A stretch of DNA of 57,972 nt from Candidatus Rifleibacteriota bacterium (GTDB lineage: Bacteria > Riflebacteria > Ozemobacteria > Ozemobacterales > Ozemobacteraceae). The translations under genes and the position numbers were made by a program. The first letter of the stretch is position 1. Each line of letters opens with the position of its first letter. The stretch is from the NCBI GenBank assembly GCA_029564115.1, contig JAKQQP010000253.1, forward strand, positions 1 to 57,972, in the 5' to 3' direction. The notes beneath the pieces are model-generated. The model saw nothing but the letters and a program-made list of their open reading frames with translations, made no database searches and was not told the origin of the DNA. Shown piece by piece: positions 1 through 9,919 of the stretch.

Positions 1-285
1 GCCATGCATAAGAGCGGCAAAAAAGTGGCTGCCATCTGTGCAGCCCCGGCTGTGCTGGTTAAGGCGGGTATTTTAAAGGGCTGCCGTGCTACTTCGCACC
101 CTGCGGCTGCCGGCCATATGCCCGGAGTTCTCTACAGCGAAGAAAGAGTTGTGGTCGACGGCAACATCACGACCTCGCGTGCTGCCGGCACGACTTTTGA
201 GTTCGCTTTCACCCTGGTCGAACAGCTTTTCGGTAAAGCTGCCGTTTCTGCGGTTAATGAAGGTGTTCTGGCCCGTATTGAATAG
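1..285 (+). CDS. DJ-1/PfpI family protein, 5'-truncated by window edge
   Basis: This is the C-terminal part (about 94 residues) of a DJ-1/ThiJ/PfpI superfamily protein. The visible AAICAAP segment is the nucleophile elbow that carries the family's reactive cysteine. It is followed by the typical GCRATSHP stretch and a late TSRAAGTTFEFA segment, as in YajL/DJ-1-type proteins, which act in protein or metabolite repair against reactive carbonyls. The reading frame is open from base 1, so the real start lies upstream and the ATG at base 4 is probably internal. The stop at 285 lies only four bases from the stop of the convergent zinc-ribbon gene. The family is well supported; which repair activity it has cannot be told from this fragment. 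Confidence 0.85.
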   Translation, partial: AMHKSGKKVAAICAAPAVLVKAGILKGCRATSHPAAAGHMPGVLYSEERVVVDGNITTSRAAGTTFEFAFTLVEQLFGKAAVSAVNEGVLARIE

Positions 286-289
286 GCGG

Positions 290-568
290 TCAATGGGCCG
301 GCGGTGCTGAATCCGGTTTTTCGTATTTTTCGTTCATTACCAGATTGACGTATTTTGAATTGAGACTGTCGCCAAGATAGGCATTCAGGGTCTTTGCCGA
401 ACTTACCAGTTCTTCGTGATTCGGCACTTTTACGTCTTTGCCGCAAAGAGAGCAGTAGATCTCGCCGGCTTTCTCGTCGACCACCACATGGCTGACTTTC
501 ATTACGTTTCTGCAGTTGGCGCATTCAACCGTAAAATAAAATACCAGTTTATCGATTCGTTCAAGCAT
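290..568 (-). CDS. small zinc-ribbon protein, unknown function
   Basis: A 92-residue protein with two CxxC knuckles, CANC near residue 17 and CSLC near residue 39, spaced like a four-cysteine zinc ribbon. The C-terminal half is hydrophilic and ends in a Pro/Ala-rich tail, with no signal peptide or membrane segment. A CAGGA sequence lies just before the ATG. It faces the truncated DJ-1 gene tail to tail and is divergent from yjbQ. Zinc ribbons of this size can bind nucleic acid or act as small regulatory or assembly proteins; nothing here decides between these. I do not recognise a named family. Confidence 0.7.
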   Translation of the reverse strand: MLERIDKLVFYFTVECANCRNVMKVSHVVVDEKAGEIYCSLCGKDVKVPNHEELVSSAKTLNAYLGDSLNSKYVNLVMNEKYEKPDSAPPAH

Positions 569-697
569 GGTCCTGCAAATCCTTTTTTATTGTTTGTAAG
601 TTTTTTCATATTAACACAAACACAAAAACTTCACCCCTGAGTTCTTATTAATATTCTGTAACCTTGCAGGCGAAGCAACTTCAGCTGCAAGTAAAAT

Positions 698-726
698 TTG
701 CATGTTGCTGTTATATGGCATATAAA
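698..726 (+). promoter_or_regulatory. sigma-70-type promoter for yjbQ-like gene
   Basis: TTGCAT (698-703), a 17-base spacer and TATAAA (721-726), about 90 bases before the ATG at 816. It matches the vegetative consensus in both boxes. It would give a leader of roughly 80 bases, and it also lies in the gap to the divergent zinc-ribbon gene. Confidence 0.55.
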
Positions 727-815
727 AAAATTGCGGTATGTCTGAAAAGAGGGTAGACTATCAGCTGCTTTGCTTTAAGATCAAGCGATATTTACAGACA
801 GCGGGAGGTTCTGTT

Positions 816-1235
816 ATGAAAAGCTTCAGACAAGAACTCTGGTTTGAAATTAACGGCAGAAGGGGCCTGGTCAACATAACGCCGCAGGTCGAAGAAGCTC
901 TCGCCGCCAGCGGAATCAAAGAAGGGCTGGTGCTTGTGAATGCAATGCATATTACTGCCAGCGTTTTCATTAACGACGACGAAAGCGGTCTGCATCATGA
1001 TTTTGAGGCCTGGCTCGAAAAGCTGGCTCCTGAAAAGCCATACTCACAATATGAGCACAATGGCGGTAGCGAAAGTAACGCTGACGGCCACCTCAAGCGA
1101 ACAATAATGGGTCGTGAAGTCGTTGTTGCCGTCACTGACGGCAAGCTCGATTTTGGCCCCTGGGAACAAATATTTTACGGTGAATTCGATGGTAACCGCC
1201 GCAAAAGAGTTCTTATAAAAATAATTGGCGAGTGA
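816..1235 (+). CDS. YjbQ/UPF0047 family protein (secondary thiamine-phosphate synthase-like)
   Basis: A 139-residue protein matching the compact YjbQ (UPF0047) family over its full length. Visible signatures are [21 protein letters not shown], a conserved [12 protein letters not shown] block and the closing [18 protein letters not shown]. Family members show weak thiamine-phosphate synthase activity in vitro, but their physiological role is uncertain. The frame is open further upstream (to 738), but the ATG at 816 is preceded by GGGAGG at 802-807 and matches the family N-terminus, so I place the start there. It appears to be a single-gene unit behind the promoter at 698. Confidence 0.88.
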   Translation: MKSFRQELWFEINGRRGLVNITPQVEEALAASGIKEGLVLVNAMHITASVFINDDESGLHHDFEAWLEKLAPEKPYSQYEHNGGSESNADGHLKRTIMGREVVVAVTDGKLDFGPWEQIFYGEFDGNRRKRVLIKIIGE

Positions 1236-1344
1236 TTCACTGGAGTTTTTCAATTTTTGCCGGGTTGTACATAGATAATAGATGTCAATTCAGCGGCAAA
1301 GATTGCGGTATATAGATGATTTACGGGTCTAAACTGGAGGAAAT

Positions 1345-2016
1345 ATGTCAGGGAAAATTTCTCTTTTTGGCATGACAACCCTGCTTTGCCTGCTTCTGGC
1401 TCTTGCGGGCTGTTCTGGCAGTGGTTCAAAAGATGCGCTGCCGGGCAGAAACGATGGCCCTGAGGCCGCGGTGGCTGAAATTTTTGCCGGCTGGCGGGCT
1501 AGCCAGCCGCCAATATTCGTGGTCAGAACCGAAGGTGTCGTTTCGGCACAGACCTCTGAGAGCGAAACGCGCTATATCAGGTTTCGCGATCTTTCGGGCC
1601 ATTCCTGGGAATTAACTTTTTCGGGTGTTGATTACATTTCTGCCGATCTGGCCAGAGTGAACACCTACTATTATTATTCTGGCCGGGCTGACTTTGGAGG
1701 ACTTCGCATTGCCTTCATCATGGTAAGGGAATCGGGGCAGTGGTTTCTGGAAAATATCGATATAGTCGAAGTTCCGGCTGTAGTTGTCGAGGTTGACGGT
1801 GTCAAGGGGGTGCTGAAGGACGAAGTTTCGGGCCTGCCCGTTCAGGGGGCGGTGGTCGAGGCTTTTGAGCAGTCGAGCGGCGACAGTTATGGTTCTGACG
1901 TAACCGATGCCAGCGGCTACTATGAGATCAGCCCGCTGCCGGCGGCAACCTATTATCTGGTCATCGAACGAGAGGGCTACGAACCGCGCATAATTCGCGA
2001 CATCGTGGTTAACTAG
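1345..2016 (+). CDS. lipoprotein with C-terminal carboxypeptidase-regulatory-like domain
   Basis: A 223-residue predicted lipoprotein. The signal peptide ends in a good lipobox (LALAGC, Cys at about residue 23), followed by a Ser/Gly linker. Residues about 40-145 form a domain I do not recognise. Residues about 150-223 resemble a carboxypeptidase regulatory-like (CarboxypepD_reg) beta-sandwich: a GVLKDEVSGLPVQGAVVEA strand pair, a TDASGYYEI turn and YLVIEREGYEP. Such domains are surface or periplasmic modules. GGAGG at 1336-1340 supports the ATG. The next gene encodes another lipoprotein with the same module type and starts 29 bases downstream, so the two are probably co-transcribed and may work together at the envelope. 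Function unknown. Confidence 0.75.
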   Translation: MSGKISLFGMTTLLCLLLALAGCSGSGSKDALPGRNDGPEAAVAEIFAGWRASQPPIFVVRTEGVVSAQTSESETRYIRFRDLSGHSWELTFSGVDYISADLARVNTYYYYSGRADFGGLRIAFIMVRESGQWFLENIDIVEVPAVVVEVDGVKGVLKDEVSGLPVQGAVVEAFEQSSGDSYGSDVTDASGYYEISPLPAATYYLVIEREGYEPRIIRDIVVN

Positions 2017-2045
2017 AAATTGAAGGGCTTTGAGGAGTTCAGAAG

Positions 2046-5000
2046 ATGTTGAATAAAATTTTTATGACGGTTTTTGCTGTTTTGGTTATTTCTGTCGCTC
2101 TTGTTGGTTGCGGTGGTGGCGGTGGCACAGGCAGCCCGACTGGCCCCGAATCTTTGTCGGCTGCTACCGGTACACTTGCCGGCAATGTGACCTATGAATC
2201 CAGGCCCCTGGTTGATGCCAAAGTGTTTCTTTATAAATACGATACAGCCCACCTGGCTGCTTTTGCCGGCTCGGCAGCCTGATTGCCCAGTCTCTAGGCA
2301 CTGGTTACGTTTCTGAAACTACCACTGATGCAAACGGCGATTACGCGTTGAACGATGTTCCGCTGGGTCATTATACAATCATTGCTGCCAAGGGCAGCCT
2401 GCAGTTTTCGCAGGAAGTCGAGCATCGCGCGGCTCTAACCCCGGTAGACGCGGTTCTGACCCCGACCGGAACAATTACCGGCAAGGTGCAGACTGTTCTA
2501 GACGCAGTCACTGTGCCGGTCAGCGGCGCCATGGTGTATCTCGAAGGTAACTCTTATGTGGCCTTTACCGGCGCTGATGGTGTGTTTACCATGACTAATG
2601 TGCCGACCAACCGCAGTTTTGTATTGAAGGTCATGCCGGGCGCCAATGGTTACCCAACTTCTACGCCTGCTGTCACTGCTCTTGCCGGGCAGACGGTTAA
2701 CGCCGGCACCATTGCTCTGGCTCTTCCCGTCGAACAGAGCGGTTCTATAACCGGTAAAGTGGTTATGGAAGCTGTGGCAGCTCCCGACCAGATGCTTGCC
2801 GGCACAATCGTTCTTCTCGATGGCCCCGAAAAATATTTTGCCCTTACCGACGATAATGGCAATTATGGTTTTATTGTAAAAACCGCCGGAGCTTATTCGG
2901 TTAATGCCGTTCATCCTGAATTTATCGTAACTCCTGCCAGACACGACATAAACGTCGCTTTGGGCGCAACCCCGACCGTTGCTCCTGATTTTACCTTGTC
3001 GGCCCGCCCAATTTCCGGTGTTCCTGAGCCAACCTGGCTTGTTTCGGGTAATGTGGTCGATCTCAACAATGTGGCAGTAGACGGCGTGCGCCTGACTCTC
3101 AGCAATATCGACGACCCGGCATTCATGCCGATTACCGTTGTCACTGGCACGTATGGCACTTTCTCTTTCAGAGTTCCCGCAGGTTCTTATGCGTTGACCT
3201 GCGGCACAGATTATAACTTCGAGCCTTTTGCCAATTATACCGCTGTCGAAGTTGTTGCTGCTGATCAGAATTTGGGTAACATAGCCGTTAAGTCGACTGT
3301 TGAGCCTCTGTTTGTTGTCGATGGCTTTATCAGCAAGTCTTCTTTTGCCTATGCCGATAATGATGAGGCGGGCGTTGTCGTGACGATTTCAGGGCCGGCA
3401 ACCTTTCAGCCGCAGTCAGCTGTTTCAGCTGTAAATGGCTATTTTTCGTTCAAGGTGCCGGCGGGCACCTACAGCTTTGTTGCCGGTGGGTTCTATGCTC
3501 TTGCTGACCCCACGATCTACACTGATTTTGTCGTGACTGCCGATCAGACTTTCTCGCAGGTCGTTGTGCAGCCGAACAGCAAGGTTGGTGCTATTATTCA
3601 GGGTGTAATCAGCCCGGTTAACCTGCCTTCGTCTTATCGGGTTAAACTCGAAGGTGTTAATCTGACCGACTACGAAACCACCCAGCCCGGAACCGGTTTT
3701 TACAGCTTCGATGACGTGCCGGCCGGGGACTATAAGGTCGTAGTTCTGCCCGACATGAATGGTCATTATGTTGAATCAGCTTTGATCAGCGTAATACCGG
3801 GCGGGGTCAACACTGTCGATCTGACTGCAGCAAACGTGGCTCCGGTTATCAGCAATGCTGTTTTCCCTGATTTTGTCAATAACCCGAACCGCCTGGAAGT
3901 GACCGGCAGCAACTTTGGCTCTTCGCCGAGTTCTTTTGTAGATAATAAAGCTGTTTCGAGATATTCAGGTTTCACTGCCACCGATATCTCCGATCAGCTC
4001 GACCTGGTCGCAGTTATGCCCGGCACAGACCACATGTTGGTCATGCAGACTTCATGGTTGCGCCCGGGCACAAGCGATGTTTATACGTTGAAAAGCGCTC
4101 CGTTTTATTTTAACAGAACGCCGCTGCCGCCATTCGACATTGCGGTGAGCGATGTTCTCGACACTTCAGCCAGAATAATCTGGAAAAACGCTCCGGGAGT
4201 GGGCAGAGTTGAGGTCAATATCACTCCGGCTCTCGCTGGTTTCCCGATGCAGGTCGATGGCAACTTCATCAACCTGCAGGGTCTGACATCGGCCACTGCC
4301 TACACCGTTCAGGTCAGAAGTATTTTTGATGGCCTGCAGTCGAATCTGGTTTCTGCCCCTGCTTTTACCACCAAAACTTCCGGTATCAACGATATGTCTG
4401 TCATGTCGCTTGCCGGAATCCCGGCCTCGGCTATGCTCGCCGGGTTCGAAGTTTACGGCAGCAATATTTTTGTCGCTCATGTTGACGCGGTCGACCTTGT
4501 TTTGAATTCATACCCTCTCGCTGGTGGAGCGCCTGTTTCAAACAGTTTTGGTATTTATGGAGGATACCCGGAGCTGACAAGTATGGCAGTCAGCGCTGAC
4601 GGCGTCTATCTGACTTACATCGATACGCAGCAGGATCCCAGGTATGCTTTTATTGACCACAACCTTACTGCAGGCAGTTTTGTCACAAAATCATTGTTTG
4701 CAGATCTTGGCTTGATCGGTGCCAGCGGCGCAAAATTCACGGTGCATGACGGCAGGGTGTTTCTGGCGGTGACGACGTCTAATGATGGTTTTGGCACGGT
4801 CAGCTTTTTTGAGATGTCAGATATCAATACTCCCACTCAGCTTGGTACCACTGTCAATTTGAGTGGCTCTGTTTATGGCAATATGGCGATGTTGTGTGCT
4901 GACGAAACGACAGGCCGGCTTTTTACGGGTATACTGACAGGGGTTTACCCGAGTCCGAGTGTTTTGGAAGTAAATGCATATAACCTCAATGACTTGACTC

Positions 5001-5416
5001 CCATTGGAGCTGTCGGGCAGGCAGAAATGCCGGGTTCTGGCTTCTCTTTGTTTGACTTCAAATTTGCCAACGGTAAAATTTATTTTCAGGCATTGGGAGA
5101 TGGGTCTGGAACCAATTATCGGAGTATGGATGCCGCAACTGGGTATGTTGCCTATGTGTCGACGGGGCAATATACTGAAAAAATTGCCCTGGACGCCAAA
5201 GGTCGTATCTGGTCAGCTGAAGCCTCTGTATCTAACTCTTTCTATGTTCAGTATTCACCAGAAGGTCAGGCTTTGCGCAACATCAAAGTCGGGCAGCTGC
5301 CGAGCGGCGGTTGTGATTATATGAAGCTGGGCGCAGACCAGACTTTCTATATGCCATATTTCGAGAGCTCTTCGGCCGTCAATATGTCTGTCTATAAATA
5401 TAACAGCTCTTTCTGA
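2046..5416 (+). pseudogene. large multidomain lipoprotein, split by a frameshift near 2279
   Basis: A signal peptide with lipobox (ALVGC) and Gly-rich linker opens at the ATG 2046 but stops at 2282. The same protein continues in another frame and runs to 5416 (about 1,120 residues in all). The two parts meet within one carboxypeptidase-regulatory-like domain. Restoring one C in the short C run around 2278-2279 gives an uninterrupted reading (Ala-Ala-Leu-Ile-Ala-Gln), so a single lost base explains the break. The rest holds several more beta-sandwich repeats (TDxNGxYxxxxVPxGxY turns, residues about 80-560), an IPT/TIG-like segment, a fibronectin-III-like domain near residue 670 and a beta-propeller-like tail. 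GAGGAG lies before the first ATG. It could be a true pseudogene, a sequencing error or phase variation; reads would decide. Confidence 0.75.
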
Positions 5417-5437
5417 GATTGTCGGAGTCTTCATTGC

Positions 5438-5467
5438 AAAGGCCGCTTCCTCCCGGGAGCGGCCTTT
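5438..5467 (+). terminator. hairpin terminator after the large lipoprotein gene
   Basis: Ten-base arms AAAGGCCGCT and AGCGGCCTTT close a ten-base loop, 22 bases after the stop at 5416. The A and T ends of the arms suggest two-way action, but the T run is short. Confidence 0.6.
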
Positions 5468-5495
5468 GTCGTGAGAGTTCATCTCTGTTTTCGCA

Positions 5496-5592
5496 GAGAC
5501 TGCTTCGCATCCGCTCGCAGTGACATATAGCGATCGCAATGAATGCCCCCGGTTTGCTCTCTATCCACTAACCACTGACCACTATCCACTAA
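5496..5592. repeat. interspersed repeat: family A remnant plus TATCCAC heptads (family B)
   Basis: 5496-5524 is a reversed family A copy (GAGACTGCTTCGCATCCGCT then CGCAGTGAC). 5561-5592 is a short run of heptads of the type TATCCAC/TAACCAC/TGACCAC. The same pair recurs in several other gaps of the window. The long upstream extension of the next gene's frame is made of this repeat and is not coding. Confidence 0.75.
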
Positions 5593-5639
5593 AAAAGATG
5601 CATTGCAAAATGTACCGAATTGACGTAGATTTGAAGCGT

Positions 5640-6002
5640 ATGTTTAACAGTAATTTCTATCGTATGGTTATTGCCAGTCTGGCAGTGCTGGCGGTTTTTA
5701 TGGCTCTGGTCTCTGCGCAGGCCTGGAGTCGCGATTTTGTTCTCGAATTGACGATAATGACTGACCGCCATGAAGAGTTTGTGCAGTATTTTGACCTTAC
5801 TGACCGCGAATACCGCAACCTGCGCAATGATTCGGGTAACGAAATCAAAGCCTATCTGGTCGAGGCTCGCAAAAAATATGCAGACGAGATTGGCTACCGC
5901 AAAGAGATCTATGGCTCAGAAAACTATAAAATGGTAGTAATAGACAGTTTTCGTTACATAGTAAAAGAGAAATCGAGCGGCCGTGTGCTGCTTTCAAAAT
6001 AG
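5640..6002 (+). CDS. small exported protein, unknown function
   Basis: A 120-residue protein when started at the ATG 5640. It opens with a signal-peptide-like or single membrane segment (VIASLAVLAVFMALVSAQA, residues about 10-28) with a possible signal peptidase site after AQA. The mature part is charged and tyrosine-rich (DLTDREYRNLRND, IYGSENYKMVVIDSFRYIV). The frame extends upstream to 5520, but that part is repeat DNA, so I reject it. No strong ribosome site is visible. The gene lies 32 bases before the M16-like gene and is probably read with it; both products appear exported. I do not recognise the family. Confidence 0.6.
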   Translation: MFNSNFYRMVIASLAVLAVFMALVSAQAWSRDFVLELTIMTDRHEEFVQYFDLTDREYRNLRNDSGNEIKAYLVEARKKYADEIGYRKEIYGSENYKMVVIDSFRYIVKEKSSGRVLLSK

Positions 6003-6034
6003 AATCTTCGCATGACCGAGCTTTGGAGGAGGCC

Positions 6035-8647
6035 ATGAAAATTATAAAATCCGATCGCGTTTCGTTGGTGTTGCTAGTCATTTTTACTCTGGTAACCGTG
6101 CAGTTATCTGCCCTGGTTAAATCGCCTCCCGAGAAAGCCATTCTGCCAAACGGTCTGCGCGTTATTGTCGTTGAAGATAAAAGCTTGCCGGTCGCCGCAG
6201 TCGGTCTTCTTTTCAATACCCGCGTTTTTTATCAGAACAACCGCAACTCCGGCCTTGGAAGAATCTACCGCTCGCTGATCGAGTCAGCCGACTTTGTCGG
6301 TGAATCTCGTTTCGATTTTAATGCCCGACTCGAAAAAGTTGGCGTTATCAACGAATTTGGTGGCGGCCAGGACATGTTTTATGCGGCCTGTAACGGCAAT
6401 GCTCATCATCTGCCTCTGATGTTCGAAGGTCTGTATAATCTTGGTTTTAATCTTAAACCCGTCGATGCAGATTTTAACCGTGCTAAAGACGAAACTATCC
6501 GTCATGTCGCTTCAGTAAAGAAGTTTCCCAGGTCGGGCGGTTTTATGGAACGGCTTCTCTGGAAAGACCTCTATTCAGGCAGTGATGCCGAATGTCATGG
6601 TCCGGTCGATGAGAGCAAGCTTGCCAAAGCACAGTTTGGCGATCTGAAAGCTTTTACTGACAGCGTATTCGTGCCCAATAATGCCGTTCTTGTGGTTGTT
6701 GGTGACGTTTCGGCTTCAAATGTTTTCACTGCCGCCATGAAACAGTTCGGTTCTTTAAAGGCTTCGCTGGTTGAATTGCCTGAAAAACAAAAGTCAGATA
6801 TTCCTTCGCTGTCACGCAAAACCGAAGTTATCGACTATCTCGATATCAACGAAACCGAAGTCGTTCTTGGTTTCGAAGCGCCAGGTTACGGCGATTCTGA
6901 TATGCCGGTGGCTTATTTGTGGCAAGCCGCTTTACATGACATCAATAATTCCTGGCTCGAAGCCACGCTTAAAAAAGATTTTCCTGAACTTAAAAATCTT
7001 TTTGCCCGTTATTTGCCTGGTCGTAATAAAGGTATTTTCGTTGTTGGTTTTACCAGCCGCGAAAGCAATGTCAATCGCCCGGTTAATTTTGTTCTCAGTT
7101 CACTTGCCAACCTGTATATGAACCCGCCCCAGGGTAACGAGATTCGCCGTATAACCGAAATGATGCAGCTCAAAAATCTCGAAAAGCGTGAATCACGACT
7201 TGAGAGAGCTTTTGATCTGGGTTTTGCTGAAATGATGGGGAACTTCAGAATCGCCGAAAGCATGGATGCGGCTTTCAGCCGTGTTACACCGACAGATATG
7301 CAGCGGCTCGCTCATCAGATTTTCAGCTCTGACCGCTATGCTGTCAGAATCATGCAACCGCTCAAATATCAGGTGGCTGAAGAAGTTCCGGTGAAGCTGA
7401 AAACTCTCGATAACGGTGCCAGACTCGTTGTCCGCAGTTTCCCGGGCAGCGAAGTGGTTGGATTGACCCTGTTGTTCGGGGTAGATGCCTGTGCTACCAA
7501 TGAAGACGATCGTCGCATGGCTCGTCTCGTTGCCGAAATGATTGCCAGCTACATCAATGATAGCGAAAACCGCCGTCTAAACAACAGCCTGGATGATATC
7601 GGTGCCAGAGTCGAAGCTGCATACAGCAACGAACATCTGGTAATTTCTGCCCGGACGCAGAAACAAAAACTGCCTGAATTGATAACCTTTTTAAAGAATA
7701 CCCTGGTTAAACCTGATTTTTCAGAAGATTTTTTCAGAAACACCAGAAACAAGGTTATCGAACGCATCGAAGATGAAAAGGCCCAGCCGTTGGTTATCGT
7801 TGGCAATAGTCTCATCGAAGGGCTTTATCCTGGCATGGGCCTCACTCTCAAAGATATTTTGCGCTCTGACTTCGATAAAATCAATTACGGTCAGGTCGGC
7901 AAATTCTACCGAGAATGGGCTGTGGCATCGAATCTGTGTGTTGCTGCTGTCGGAAACTTTGACAGCGAAAAAACCATCGAAATGATTGCCAAAGAGTTTT
8001 CTGACTTCCCTGGCGGGAAAGGCATTGCCACATCGGAATGCCCGGTCTGGGTTGGCACACCCCTCGAAAAAACTGAAGTAAAAGAAGTTGCTTTGCCGTC
8101 AGGTGGCGAATATGCACATATTGCGGTCGGCTTCAGAATGAAGCAGTTTCTGAATCTCAGCAGCCAGGAAGAATTATTGACCACCTTCGGTGCCAGTTCG
8201 GTAATCTCTCACCTGCTTTTTGCCAGCAGCAACGCTCTGATTGCCCAGGAACTGAAAAAAATTGACGCCCATCGCGGGCTTAGAGGTTATTACCAATCAA
8301 ATCGCCTTTTCTCGGTATTTTCTTTTTATGCCACTGTGCCTGTCGAAAAGCTTGATGAGGCAAAGAAAGTCATCGAGAAGATCGTAGCTGGAATCCCTCA
8401 GGTGGAGGTTTCGAATGACGATATTCAGGCGGCTGGTCAGAAACTCAGGTCTTTCTTCAATCGAGCGCTCGAGCGTTCTGATGCTCAGGCCGTAACACTT
8501 GCCAGTTTCCTCTGGAATGGACTGAAGGCGGATTATATCGAAGATATTCTAACTTTGCACGGTTCTGTGACCGTCGATCATGTTAAAAAAGCTGCCCGTA
8601 GGAACTTTAATCACTATTTGATGATCATTGGCAAGCCTGCCAGGTAA
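6035..8647 (+). CDS. exported M16-like (pitrilysin/insulinase fold) protein lacking the zinc motif
   Basis: 870 residues with an N-terminal signal or anchor segment (residues 9-27) and two tandem M16-type halves. Each half opens with the family's beta hairpin: ILPNGLRVIVVED at 36-48, and LDNGARLVV near 460. M16 peptidases carry HxxEH about 30 residues after this hairpin. Here the matching place reads GLGRIYRSL in the first half and DDRRMARLVAEM in the second, so no zinc ligands are seen. The protein is therefore probably a non-catalytic chamber or binding homologue, as is known for some M16 subunits. The start is the ATG at 6035 behind GGAGGA (6025-6030), not the upstream TTG at 6023, which overlaps that site. 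A strong terminator follows. Confidence 0.8.
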   Translation: MKIIKSDRVSLVLLVIFTLVTVQLSALVKSPPEKAILPNGLRVIVVEDKSLPVAAVGLLFNTRVFYQNNRNSGLGRIYRSLIESADFVGESRFDFNARLEKVGVINEFGGGQDMFYAACNGNAHHLPLMFEGLYNLGFNLKPVDADFNRAKDETIRHVASVKKFPRSGGFMERLLWKDLYSGSDAECHGPVDESKLAKAQFGDLKAFTDSVFVPNNAVLVVVGDVSASNVFTAAMKQFGSLKASLVELPEKQKSDIPSLSRKTEVIDYLDINETEVVLGFEAPGYGDSDMPVAYLWQAALHDINNSWLEATLKKDFPELKNLFARYLPGRNKGIFVVGFTSRESNVNRPVNFVLSSLANLYMNPPQGNEIRRITEMMQLKNLEKRESRLERAFDLGFAEMMGNFRIAESMDAAFSRVTPTDMQRLAHQIFSSDRYAVRIMQPLKYQVAEEVPVKLKTLDNGARLVVRSFPGSEVVGLTLLFGVDACATNEDDRRMARLVAEMIASYINDSENRRLNNSLDDIGARVEAAYSNEHLVISARTQKQKLPELITFLKNTLVKPDFSEDFFRNTRNKVIERIEDEKAQPLVIVGNSLIEGLYPGMGLTLKDILRSDFDKINYGQVGKFYREWAVASNLCVAAVGNFDSEKTIEMIAKEFSDFPGGKGIATSECPVWVGTPLEKTEVKEVALPSGGEYAHIAVGFRMKQFLNLSSQEELLTTFGASSVISHLLFASSNALIAQELKKIDAHRGLRGYYQSNRLFSVFSFYATVPVEKLDEAKKVIEKIVAGIPQVEVSNDDIQAAGQKLRSFFNRALERSDAQAVTLASFLWNGLKADYIEDILTLHGSVTVDHVKKAARRNFNHYLMIIGKPAR

Positions 8648-8678
8648 ATACCCCGGCAAAATCAGGCAAAGCAGAAGT

Positions 8679-8712
8679 GGGAACGGGGTTTTACCCCGTT
8701 CCCTGATTTTTT
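8679..8712 (+). terminator. intrinsic terminator of the M16-like gene
   Basis: A perfect ten-base stem (GGGAACGGGG and CCCCGTTCCC) with a five-base loop, then TGA and six T. It lies 31 bases after the M16-like stop and before the end of the convergent sigma factor gene. Confidence 0.85.
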
Positions 8713-8748
8713 CTGGCATATTGGCGGCCGATAAGCCGGCCCGGCTGG

Positions 8749-9612
8749 TCAGGTCAGGTAGGTATGCAGTATTTCAGAGCGGCGCGGGTTTCTGAGTTTG
8801 GCCAGGGCCTGAGACTCTATCTGGCGAACGCGTTCTCTGGTCACACCGAGAAGTTTTCCGATTTCTTCGAGGGTGTATGATCTGGTGTCACGCAGGCCAA
8901 AACGATGCATCAGAACGATTCTTTCGCGGTCTGAAAGAGACGAGAGAACTTTTTCGAGTTCGCGGTCGAGGGCTTTTTTTTCGGCTTCGGCGAGAGGGTC
9001 GGCCTCGAAGTCGGTGATCACGTCACGCAAAAAGAGGTCTTCTTCAGAGTCAACCGGAGTTGTATCCATGGAGATAACGTTCGGAATATCGCGAAGGAAT
9101 TTGCTGAGATCTTTGGGCTTCATCATCGCTGCGTCTGCGAGTTCTTCGAGGGTGGGGCGACGATTGAGCTTTTTGATGAGTGTTTCTTCGAGTTTTTTGA
9201 TGCGCAGACTGGTGTGAACGCGGTTGAGGGGCAGACGAATCGGGTTGCCGTGGCTTGAGACAACCTGAATCATTGCCTGGCGAATCCACCAGACGGCATA
9301 GGAGATGAAACGAACGTTCTTTTCGCTGTCGAAACGCTGGGCGGCACGCATCAGACCCAGATTGCCAACGGCGATCAGGTCTTCGAACGGGACTTCGTTG
9401 ATGTGTCGGTAGCGCTTGGCAACAGCCACCACGAACCTCAGGTTGGCGAGAATGAGACGGGCTTTGGCCCTTTCATTGCCTTCCTGGACCTGTTTGAGAA
9501 GGGCGAGTTCTTCTTCCCGGGTAAGGGGGGGGTGCTTCTTCAGATCTTTGAAGTAGTTCTTGAGAAGCTGACTTTCCTGCTCACGATCATGATTATGATT
9601 AATACTTGCCAT
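8749..9612 (-). CDS. RNA polymerase sigma-70 family factor (RpoD/RpoS class, short)
   Basis: 287 residues from the ATG at 9612, which has GGAG just upstream; an earlier in-frame start at 9654 is less likely. It holds region 1.2 (LLKNYFKDLKKHPPLTREEE), region 2 with the -10 reading helix (RFISYAVWWIRQAMIQ), region 3 and region 4.2 (YTLEEIGKLLGVTRERVRQI). There is no acidic region 1.1, so it resembles RpoS, SigB-like or short SigA proteins more than the E. coli-type housekeeping RpoD. It directs core RNA polymerase to -35/-10 promoters. It is the last gene of the minus-strand run that begins with yebC, 307 bases after the DUF2325 gene, so it probably has its own promoter in that gap. Whether it is the primary factor cannot be told here. 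Confidence 0.9.
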   Translation of the reverse strand: MASINHNHDREQESQLLKNYFKDLKKHPPLTREEELALLKQVQEGNERAKARLILANLRFVVAVAKRYRHINEVPFEDLIAVGNLGLMRAAQRFDSEKNVRFISYAVWWIRQAMIQVVSSHGNPIRLPLNRVHTSLRIKKLEETLIKKLNRRPTLEELADAAMMKPKDLSKFLRDIPNVISMDTTPVDSEEDLFLRDVITDFEADPLAEAEKKALDRELEKVLSSLSDRERIVLMHRFGLRDTRSYTLEEIGKLLGVTRERVRQIESQALAKLRNPRRSEILHTYLT

Positions 9613-9919
9613 ATGGATCTCCGTTTCTTCTTGGGTGCCAACGGTTATGTACACAGCCTGGTTCCTCCTGAAGCTTCGCTATGTACGGCAACCCGGTTGT
9701 CTAATCGGAACAATTCAATAAATATTTAATGAATTGACAGATATTTGTGATTAGCAATCTGCGGTGCAGCTCCCGACCCTGCACGCTGAGTCATGCAGGC
9801 AACAACCCTGTCTTGCTGGCAGGTCTCACTGATCCTTTTTCTTTTCTCTAACTCTATTGTAACACATTTTTCAAAAGTCAACCATCTTTGTAAAAATTTT
9901 TTTACGAATATCCGCTGGC

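Noticed and set aside
5520..5639. N-terminal extension of the small exported protein
   Set aside because: Encoded by repeat DNA (family A/B) and would bury the signal peptide.
9856..9881. TTGACT...TACAAT as promoter of the sigma factor gene (minus strand)
   Set aside because: The spacer is only 14 bases; with a 17-base spacer the -10 box is poor.
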